A DNA stretch of 64,000 nt from Datura wrightii (lineage: Eukaryota; Streptophyta; Magnoliopsida; Solanales; Solanaceae): assembly GCA_035772735.1 (NCBI GenBank), contig JASDFA010000027.1:68330001-68394000 (forward strand), read 5' to 3'. A program made the position numbers and the translations under genes. The notes beneath the pieces were generated by a model, which worked only from the letters and a program-made list of their open reading frames with translations, had not been told where the DNA came from and did not search any database. Of the stretch, positions 55,487 to 64,000 are shown one piece after another. How positions within the stretch are numbered: the first letter of the stretch is position 1; each line of letters opens with the position of its first letter.

Positions 55487-57929
55487 ATGGTCACCAGGTC
55501 TTGAACACTTGGGAACCCACGAGACAAGGAAATACCCATTGTGAGAAAAAAAGAGTTGTCCTGTCAGTCATGGTTTCCCCAGCTCAGAAACCCTTCCCAG
55601 GACCCCATGACTCAACCAACAAGTCATTGTTAGAAACAACGACCCATTGTGAGAGTCGTCGGGTGAGATCCATGAAATTCCCTTCCAGTAAAGATCAGAG
55701 GAAACAATGACTCATTGTTTCCCAAATTGAGTCTTTTTCAACACCCATGGTGTTAATTTAGGCATTTTTAGAAAATTCTTCTAGTGAACCTAACGACTGG
55801 TCATGATGACCCATTGGTTTAACCAACGAGTTGTTGTATCACCCGTTGCTTAGCCTTCCAATTTCCCTTGTCCAGTGGCCACGGGAGGAACCAACGACCC
55901 GTTGGTTCATCCAATGATTTGTGGTGACCCCGTTGCCAGATCTAGTGTCTTGTCATCCCAGGCAGTGGAACCAATGAGAGGTCCCAACGAGTCATGGTCT
56001 CAACAAATGACTCGTTGAGTGACCCGTTGGGACCCTGTCGGCCAGATTTCAGATTTAAATCCCAGCGTTACTTTTGTAATTTCTCTCCTACTTAGTCCCT
56101 AAACTACATTGTTTTGGATTTAATAAGGGGTTTTAGAGGGGGAAACCGACGGTTTTTCTCATTTTTTTTCTCATTTCTTCATCAGTTCAACGTAAAGTTT
56201 CTCTCAGAAAGGTTGAGGGAAGAAGTTAGGAAGATAGATCCTTCTCTGATTTTTCAAGGAATTCTCTCAAGGATTTCCATCCCCAGGAATGTGGGAATTC
56301 AACATGGGAATAGTTCTTCCTTTGTGTCCTCAAAATTCTTCTTTACCTTATCTATCAATTCTTGCCATGAGACTTTCGAATGTGATGACATTATCTGTCA
56401 AACCTCATTTAAATAATGTGGAATATCAATTTATGCTATTTGTTGATGTTTTTCCATCAATTTGTGACTATGTTGTTTCTCGTTCCTGTAAAGTGAATTC
56501 TAGCCCTAGCTAATTGAATGCAGAGAAAACTAGAGTCTTGCATAATTTTTCAATTATTGAAATTGCTTGATTCTATTAGTGATGGGGGATCCCATATTTT
56601 TAGTTTGTAATGAAAACTCACTTAGATTTATATTGGTCAAGTTTCAGTCAAAACGATCGAATACTTAGTGTTAGTCAGAAATGTCAGCTGATAAGTTCGA
56701 AGTGTCAGTATTGCCTCCCAATATTAGAATTAATTCTCGAGGTGTCAGTATTGCCTCCCAATGTAAGAATTACACTCAATATCAGTTTTAGTGTTTCTTT
56801 AGGCGGTCATGACACTTTCAGATAAGATTTGATCAGCCTTAGGACCCTAGCTTCATATTACGGTTTGTTCTTTGAACGGTTATGACGCTTCCAGATAAGC
56901 AGCTCTAACCAGTCTTAGAACCCTGTTATAGAATCCGGTCCAATAAGACTCTCAGGGTGCTTCCAGATAGGTATTCCTAACTAGTCTTACGCCCCAATTT
57001 TGAGCTATCAGCTTAGCAGTCAGACTAGGACTATCTAGTGGGAGTAGGACTTCACACTGAGTGGACCGGGGTTCCAGCGCACCCAGTTTTCTAGAACTAC
57101 ATTGCTACCGTAGGTTATATTTATTGGCCTCATTGACCTAGACTTGTGATCAGCCAGTTCATGCCTTTATACCTTGGCAAGGTATATTGGGTCCTACCGA
57201 TGGGGTGTATACATCGGACTCCACGTCTAGCTCAGGTGGTTATATGTCGGGTATAGACTCTCCAACTAGTCAGCTCATTTAAGTCTCTGATTAGTCAGTT
57301 AAGATCAATTCAATGCACTATTTCAGATTGGTATCTCAAATTTAGGGGCATGTCCTTGGCCATCAGACAGGGTCATCTAGACCATCTCAGTTATTCAGTT
57401 CAGTAGTTTCGGTTTGTCATTGCATATCTTTTCAGTTCAACATTTTTATTCCTTGTGTATTATTTCTCTCACTTACTCAGTACATTCAAAGTACTAACGC
57501 ATACCTTTTATGTTGTATTGTTTTGTGATAGTTGCAGGATCTCAGTCATTGCCTTATTAGTAGATCACTCTCAGAAGATTCCAACTGCACCATTAGTGAG
57601 TCCTCATACTTCGAGGACGAAGATCATTTCATTTAGTTTTGTTTCTTTTTATTTAGACTTGAGTTAGCTGGGGGCTTGTCCCAGCAACTCATCAGTTGTA
57701 GTGTCTTCGAGACACAGACTTGGTTTTTTAGACTTGGAGTTTTTTTCATACGTTTTAAACGTTATGATTCAACTTTATTTTTCATTAATGTTTTATATCA
57801 TTATTTTAAAAGCTTCCACTATATATGTTTACTCAGAATTCCAGTGTATGATAGAGCAAAGGTTGACTTGGGGTTACTTGTGACTCTAAGTACTATGTCC
57901 CATCCAGGGTGTAGATTCGGAGCGTGACA
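55487..57929 (+). repeat. R11: Tekay-type LTR (R4/R13 subfamily), 5' end missing
   Basis: Collinear with R4 and R13 LTRs. Palindromes in a 'cgttg'-centred form (acgacccattg, cccgttgg) at 55590-56030, then 'gggtcctaccgatggggtg' (about 57190) and the end 'gagcgtgaca' at 57929. No primer site follows: the LTR passes directly into R12, so this is a 3' or solo LTR. The start was lost at the R7 LTR edge. Confidence 0.7.
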
Positions 57930-58698
57930 CTAGTGTTCCGGGATGCATTTATTCCCTATAGAAATTCCCTAGTCAAAAAATCTGGGAAAGAATTATTTTC
58001 TCCTTGTATAAATTCGATTTGAAAATCAAAGCTGGATAACAAAGCCTTCCATTTAGCAAATATTTATTTAGAAACCAGGTTTTTACATCCTTTTGTAAAA
58101 CATATTTGGCTTCTTTGTAGTCTACTTGTAGTAAAAATTCTTTATTTATTAAATCATCTCAAAATTTGGTGATACATAGCATTATAAGAATTATTCCAGC
58201 TTCCTAAAGTGAATCTTACTAATTGTGTAGGGGTTTCTAGGGAGATTCTTTGTTTAAGAGTGCCTCTATATCCTGTGTCTGAGATGTCAGTTTCTACTAT
58301 CATGCATGCCTCTGGATGTGGTATTCCTAGACATGAAAGTTTTTGAACTATTGATTTTATTTTTTTGGACTGTCTCTATTTGCTCTAATCCCCATGGAAC
58401 TGGTTCCTTATTAAGACATTGATAAATAGGCCTACAAACCTGTGTAATACTTGGAATCAAATCTTCAACATAATTGAGACTTCCTAAAAATCTCCGGAGC
58501 TATGTTTTATCAATTAACTCATCTGAAAATTTGGATAAGAACTCTATGGCTATACAAATGGGTTTATAGGTTCCTTGATATAAGTCATGACAAAGGAATC
58601 TAATGGCAGTCTGGAATAACTTAATCTTTTTAAGGCTTACTCCTAATCCATTTTGTTTAACAATCTTTAAAAATGTTTGCATATGTTTGAAGTGTTGG
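57930..58698 (-). pseudogene. R12: endogenous pararetrovirus (Caulimoviridae-like) RT/RNase H remnant
   Basis: The minus-strand frame at 58727-58500 reads LQHLK-like FKHMQTFLKIVKQNGLGVSL and IRFLCHDLYQGTYKPI, the RT thumb region of plant pararetroviruses rather than of gypsy elements. Downstream (58499-57930) weak RNase H-like sequence follows with many stops and no open frame. Both ends are cut by chromovirus LTRs. It is an old integrated copy, not capable of expression. The genus cannot be set from this fragment; an endogenous pararetrovirus of the kind common in Solanaceae is the best guess. Confidence 0.65.
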
Positions 58699-61058
58699 TG
58701 TAACACCCCAAAAGTTTCATAAACCAAACCTCAGACTAAGTATGAAAAACTGGAAAGAACCAGAAAATTTATCTGAAAATGACTTAGACAACAGGCCATC
58801 ATCTGCAACAACGAATGGTCGTATGAGTAATTGTCATGCTATGCAATCTTTCATTAGGAACAAACGAGACATGGAACGACCCATGCTAAGGATTAATGAG
58901 TCATTCTATCGCTCGTTGTTTCTCAGCTCAGAAACATGGAATAACCTTTCCCAGAACCAATGAGCCCTACAATGACTCGTGGAAGGAACTAATGACTCTT
59001 CGTAGGGAGCCGTTGGAAGAATCCATAAAGGGTGAGAAGTTCCCTCTAGATTCAACGGTTCGATGCAATGACCCGTCCTTCCTTCAAATGGGTAGTTCTA
59101 TCTATTCATTGGTGGGTATACAAAACTTCTTCGAAACCTTCCCAGTACCCATAACAGGATTTAACGACCCGTTGTACCTCTTAATGGGTCGTCCTGTCCA
59201 CCCGTTGGTCTAAGTTTAGAAATCCAAATTTCAGACCTATAAGCAACGTTTGATCCTAATGGGTCATGGTCTCGACCAACGACCCGTTGTGTGACCTGTT
59301 GGACCCCAACGGGCAGTTTTCCAGACATTCTTTCAGGGATATTCTCGTAAATTCCAGTATTTTAATACCTAAAATATGTCATTTTGGGGAACATAGCAGG
59401 GGGTTAAGGGGATTTGATCGACCTTCCTTCCTCACTTCTCACTTTCCTCTCTCTCAAGTCAGAACGGAGGACTCAGAAACTTCATCTCAGAGGTAAAGCT
59501 ACGGTTTGTAGATTCCTTCACAGATTCTCAAGGTTTTTCCATGAATTTCTACCGCAGGTATGTGGGAATTCAACAAGGGTATTGCTCTTCCCTTGTTCCG
59601 AAAAACCTTCCTAAAATCTTTATCAATTCTAGCCCTTATGTATCAATGTTAGGGTTATTTACTAGTTAGAATACAAACTTTCTTCTTGTTATAATTTTCC
59701 ATGATTTTGAAGGTTGTAGTCGGTTATATGTCATGGTTATATCTCTTTCCATGAAATATATGTTTAGCCCAAGTTTCTTCAAATGCAGTGAATTGAATCT
59801 TCCATAATTGTCTAGATACAAGTGTTGCTTGATTTCTGTAGATTTTTACAATCACCATGTTATATCTGTCATGTAAATTATAAGTCAATTAAGTGTTAGT
59901 TCAGTATCAGTAAGTATTTAGCACTCTCAGTGTCTTTCAGTAGTGTCAGCTAATTAGTTTGACTAGTAAGTTCTTGAGGAGTTCAGTAATACTCCGTAGT
60001 ATCAGTTATCAGTTATCAGATTGTCCTTTAGACGGTTACGACACTTTCAAACAAATTAGCTCTAGCTAATCTTAGGATACTAGCTTTCAGTTATCAAGTC
60101 CTTCAAACTCTCAAGGTACTTCAAGATGGGTATTCCTGACTTTGTCTAGGACGTCCGATTCGAGCTATTAGTCTAGTAGTCCAGTTAGGAATTCCAGTGG
60201 GGGTAGGACTTAGCACTGAGTGGGCCGGGGTTTAGTGCACCCAGGTTCCCAGAACTATATTACCACCATAGGTTTTAGCTCAAATGGTCATCAGACAGTG
60301 ATCACCCAATTCAACTAATATACCCTAGCAAGGTATAGTGGGCTTTATCCGATGGGGGTATATATCGGACTCCACCTTTAGCTCACGTGGTTATATGTCA
60401 GTTATAGTTTCTCCCGCAGTACATTATGGTACCACATAGATGTTGGATCAGTTCAATGTAGTCCTAGTCTTAGTTCAGCTCAGTTATCAAGATTTCAGTA
60501 TACAATTATGATCAATAGTCAGTACCTATGTTACGTTGTTATAGTTATTTTCAGTGTTTATCATCTCAGTTGTGCATTCCACTGTTCCTACTTACATCTT
60601 TCATACTCAGTAAATTCAAAGTACTGATGCATATATTTTCTATGTTGTATCATATTATGATACAAGTGCAGGTTCTCACTCACAGCATCGTCAGTAGTTC
60701 CCTTCGGATGGTTTCAGCCGCTCTATCTTGGTGAATCCTCATCTTTTGAGGACGGAGACTTAGTTTATTTTAGTTTCTTGTTTCAGAATTTAGATTTAGT
60801 TGTGGGCTTGTCCCAGTAACTCATCAGTTTTTAGATGGCTTTCAGACTTAGTTTTGTTCAGTATTTGTCATACATGTTGTTTTCAGTATTTTATTAGTTA
60901 TCTTTGTGATATCAGGAAGAGTATGATTTAGTTAGGTTTTATAGCTTTCGCTTTCATTAAATTCAGTATACCAGTGTGATGTAAAGCCATGGGTTAGCTT
61001 GGGGTCACTTGTCACCAAGTACCGTGTCGCATCCAGGGTGTAGACTTGAGTTGTGATA
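58699..61058 (+). repeat. R13 5' LTR
   Basis: 2,360 bp, starts 'tgtaacaccccaaaag', ends 'ttgtgata' (terminal CA changed to TA). A palindrome block with cgacccgttg / aacgacccg lies at 58860-59310. Open frames at 58742-59496 lie inside it and are not genes. Confidence 0.8.
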
Positions 61059-61061
61059 AAC

Positions 61062-61274
61062 TTGATACACAGAGCACTAGGTTTAGAGTATCCTAGGATG
61101 TCAGAAAGTCGCATCAAGTATAGTCCTTTTCATGAGTGTGAAGCGTGCCACACTTATGGCGGGGAGGCTACAAGGCATTATTAGGAAATTTCCGTTTTGT
61201 TCCTAATCTTTATCATGTATTGATCCTATCTCAAAAACATCCTCCTATCCGCACTTTACTCTTTTCAAATAGCA
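61062..61274 (+). promoter_or_regulatory. R13 primer site and leader
   Basis: 'ttgatacacagagcac' near 61062 is a decayed initiator-Met site. The leader has 'gaagcgtgccacacttatgg', shared with R4, R6 and R2. Confidence 0.7.
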
Positions 61275-62420
61275 ATGCCTCCAAGATGAGGAAATGGGAG
61301 ATGGACTAGCAATGCTGATCAGCTAGTCCCACCAGCTCCAGCAGCCCCTTAGGACAATCAGGTGACACATTCCAAGTTCAGGGTTGTGATCCAGATGTTT
61401 GCCCAGGCTGTGACCAACCAAGTGAACCAGCATATGGTTCTGGTGAATATGACCGGGTTTGCAGCAGCTGCCAGAGTTTCATATTTCACCCGTATGAACC
61501 CTCCATCTTTTCATGGATCTAAAGTAGGAGAGGACTCACAGGAGTTCGTGGATGAGGTGCAGAAGATCATCCAGATCATGGGTGTGACTATTGTAAATAG
61601 TGTTGATCTAGCTACCTATCCGTTGAAAGGAGTGGCTCAAATTTTGTATAAACAATGGAAGGAGGGGAGACCAACCGAAGCAGGATCAGTGGAGTGGGAC
61701 GAGTTCATTACTGTATTTCACAGATTCTTTCTTTGGTAATTGAGGGAGGCCACAATTGTCGAATTTATGAATCTGTTGCAGAATAATAGGAAAGTGGAAA
61801 GTATGCATTGGAGTTCACTCGGCTGTCGAGGTATGCTCTGGAGATGGTCGCTGAGCCGAGGGATAGTATGCTAAAATACGTAAATGTTGTTTCAAATTTG
61901 GTACACAAGGAATGCAGAACCATGATGCTGATCAAAGACATTGACCTCTCCAGCCTCATCTTTCATTCCCAGGAGATAGAGGCAAAAAATTTGAAGTAAA
62001 TAGAGAGGGAAAACAAGCAGGCTAGAATAGGTCAGTTTGAATATGGCGAGCAGAGGTCAGGCAGTGGTAGTCGTCCACATCAGCAGCAAGAAATACATTT
62101 AGCACCCACATTAGGCAGTGCTCCTTCTTTCCGATCCCACAAGGACAGAAAGGTTAGAGCATAAGGCTCCCAGACTCAGAGTCATGTCTCCAGCAACCAC
62201 TCATTACCAGCCTTCCCAAAGTGTGGTAAGAATCACACAAGGGAGTGTCGTTTAGGCAAGAGGGTTGTTTCGGTTGTGGTTAGCTAGGCCACAAATTAAG
62301 AGATTTTCCATCAACAGGATGGGGAAAGGTTCAATACACTAACTCAGCAGCCCCAACAAGTTGTCCAACTCAGCAGGGTACTACTTCAAGTTTGGATGGA
62401 GGATAGCAGTGAAACTGTTT
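61275..62420 (+). pseudogene. R13 gag (Tekay-type)
   Basis: ATG 61275 (MPPR, then TGA). Main block 61362-61739: FRVVIQMFAQAVTNQVNQHM, FTRMNPPSFHGSKVGEDSQE, QIMGVTIVNSVDLATYPLKG and WDEFITVFHRFF, ended by TAA where sisters have a P-x-E-x-REA segment. A second block 61808-61999 continues with LEFTRLSRYALEMV-like sequence. The zinc knuckle is near 62215-62310 (CFGCG, then GHK and RDF; the last C is lost). Confidence 0.78.
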
Positions 62421-62427
62421 TTATGCA

Positions 62428-63508
62428 TTGTTTTCTCGTCAAGATCAGGAGAGCTCACCTAACGTGGTCACGGGTATGTTACGTCTTTTCCATCTAGATG
62501 TATATACCCTACTAGATCCAGGAGCCGCACTTTCATTCGTGAATCCTTACATAGCTATTCAGTTTGATATCAGTCTGGACGTCCTCTCAGAAACATTCTC
62601 AGTCTCTACTCCGGTTGGTGAATTAGATAGGGCCACCCAGGTATATAGAAACTGTCCAGTCTCAGAGTTGAGTAATGTAATACCAGTTGATCTAGTAGAG
62701 CTAACCATGGTCGACTTCGACCTCATTCTTGGCATGGATTAGTTACATTCCGATTATGCCTCAGTCGACTACAAAACTAGAGACGTCAAGTTTCAATTTC
62801 CCAACAAGCCAGTCTTAGAATGGAAGGGTAGTGTTTCAGCGCCAAAGGGTCGGTTTATTTCCTAACTTAAGGCCTAGAAGATGATCTCAAAGGGTTGCCT
62901 CTATAACCTAGTTAGGGTTAGGGATTCCATCTTTAAGACCCCGACTATTCAGTCAGTTCCTGTTGTCAGTTGATTCCCTGATGTCTTTCTCGAAGATCTT
63001 CCCAGAGTCCCTCCCGAGTGGGATATAGACTTTGGCATAAACCTTTTCCTAGACACCCAGCCCATCTCTATTCCTCCTACAGAATGGCTCTAGCTGAGTT
63101 TAAGGGGTTGAAGGAACAACGAAAAGACCTTTAAGATAAGGGCTTCATCAGATCAAGTATCTTTCCATGGGGTGCTCTAGTGTTGTTCGTGTAAAATAAA
63201 GATGGTACACTCGAAATGCACATCGATTATCGTCAACTAAATAAAGTTACAGTTAACAACAGGTATTCCCTATCCAGGATTGATGAATTGTTCGATCAGC
63301 TACAGGGAGCTAGTTGTTTTTTTGAGGTAGATCTCAAATCGGGATATTATCAACTTAGGGTCAGAGTATGTCTTTTACACTAACCAATGCTCCTACAACT
63401 TTTATGGACCAGATGAATAGGGTATTCAAGCTATACCTGGACATGTTCGTCACTGTGTTCATAGATGACATCTTGGTATACTCCAGAAATGCAGAGGAAC
63501 GTGTTAAT
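62428..63508 (+). pseudogene. R13 protease and truncated RT
   Basis: The protease (62428-62742) keeps the active site LLDPGAALSFVNPYI and DFDLILGMD, the best preserved protease of the chromovirus copies. Then WKGS, KMISKGCLYNLVRV and a decayed linker. RT starts near 63080 with IDYRQLNKVTVNNRY, and a gap of roughly 70 bp removes the stretch between YYQLRVR and TLTNAPTTFMDQMN. The active site FIDDILVYSR lies at 63454-63487, and R14 enters just after at 63509. Several stops. Confidence 0.8.
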
Positions 63509-64000
63509 TGTTCGGTTTGCGTAGTATGGGTATTATAAAACCGACACGCAAGTGCATGTGGTCAAACAAGTAGTAAATGGCTTTAGTAAGCCAAGTATCG
63601 ATCCCACAGAGACTTGGGATAAGTGCATTTTGCTCAAGTATACTATATTTTTACTTCTAAATATGCTGACAACTAAATAACCAAAAAGTGAATAATTTGT
63701 TTTATAAATTCTGTACTAAACTACCAACAATTATCTACTTTGAATTTGGACTATGGATAAAAGCATGCCGAGGTTAAAGAACATGCAATGAAACTGATTA
63801 TCATCATAAATTGGTTAATCTTTTCTTCCAGTTGCTAGCCAAGAACAATTGCCAAGAGATTAAAACTCTCGTATTTAATCTCACTTAAGAATCATGAACC
63901 ATCCGTCTACATTTCTGTGATCAAACGCAATTCATGTTCTAGCCATACAATTCCGATTCCTAAATTGACTAATACGGCTTTCAAGTATATTTCTATCAGG
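63509..64000 (-). mobile_element. R14: LTR of the R9 family, 5' edge of a further insertion
   Basis: Plus-orientation start 'tgttcggtttgcgt' followed by long identity with both R9 LTRs ('ccgacacgcaagtgca', 'gccaagtatcgatcccacag'). In this orientation it would be the 3' LTR of a minus-strand element whose body lies to the right of the window. It is more diverged from the R9 LTRs than they are from each other. The left flank is 'ttaat'. Confidence 0.85.

Larger units (their letters stand above)
58699..63508 (+). mobile_element. R13: Tekay-like chromovirus, 5' part
   Basis: 5' LTR 58699-61058, initiator-Met-like site, gag, protease and start of RT; interrupted by R14 at 63509 and continuing outside the window. 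It had inserted in R12 (left flank 'gttgg'). Confidence 0.8.

Noticed and set aside
58742..59496. Three overlapping plus-strand frames after the pararetrovirus fragment
   Set aside because: They lie inside the R13 LTR; the similar LTRs R4 and R11 do not keep them open.

Overview
This is plant nuclear DNA, almost certainly from a large, repeat-rich dicot genome. The chromovirus and Athila/Tat-type families and a fragment of an endogenous pararetrovirus would fit a Solanaceae-like genome, but that placement is inference. I found no single-copy host gene, tRNA, rRNA or CRISPR array. The whole window is a nest of LTR retrotransposons of the Ty3/gypsy class. Two lineages dominate: Tekay/Del-like chromoviruses (initiator-Met primer site, LTRs of 1.9-2.8 kb, gag-pol with a chromodomain), and Athila/Tat-type elements primed by tRNA-Asp (LTRs of 1.4-1.7 kb), several of which carry gag-protease plus a second ORF and no reverse transcriptase or integrase.

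Names used below, left to right. R1 (1-1048): end of an Athila/Tat-type LTR. R2 (1225-3429): Tekay-type LTR plus leader. R3 (3430-7178, +): small Asp-primed element with a short cysteine/coiled-coil ORF. R4 (7179-7543 and 12815-15022, +): Tekay LTR and gag. R5 (7544-12814, -): Tekay gag-only derivative sitting inside the R4 LTR. R6 (15023-20402, -): Tekay gag-pol and 5' LTR, joined head-to-head to R4. R7 (20403-26071 and 54213-55486, -): gag-pro-ORF2 element. R8 (26072-54212, +): Tekay element with gag, protease, RT, RNase H, integrase, chromodomain and two LTRs, lying inside the R7 LTR. R9 (28672-38509, -): complete gag-pro-ORF2 element inside R8 gag. R10 (43701-52467, +): complete gag-pro-ORF2 element inside the R8 3' LTR. 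R11 (55487-57929, +): Tekay LTR. R12 (57930-58698, -): endogenous pararetrovirus RT/RNase H remnant. R13 (58699-63508, +): Tekay element. R14 (63509-end): LTR of the R9 family inserted in R13 RT.

The nesting is legible. R8 entered R7; R9 and R10 then entered R8. R10 has a perfect 5-bp target duplication. R9 has one with a single substitution, and filling the gap restores the gag alignment. R9 is the youngest clear insertion (its two 1,421-bp LTRs differ at about 30 sites by eye); the LTRs of R8 and R10 are several-fold more diverged.

The most interesting signal is a common plan in R7, R9 and R10: LTR, tRNA-Asp site, gag-protease, a small hairpin with compensatory stem changes, an internal promoter-like block, a non-coding exon with a predicted 0.65-0.70 kb intron, then ORF2 of the 'putative plant transposon protein' type, then LTR. 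In each element the internal promoter block carries the same GC-rich, partly palindromic motif vocabulary as that element's own LTR, although the vocabulary differs between elements. ORF2 therefore looks like a separately expressed, spliced gene driven by an LTR-like internal promoter.

All coding regions are damaged by stops and frameshifts. Limits: everything was read by eye; LTR edges are good where two copies or TG..CA plus PBS agree, and approximate elsewhere.
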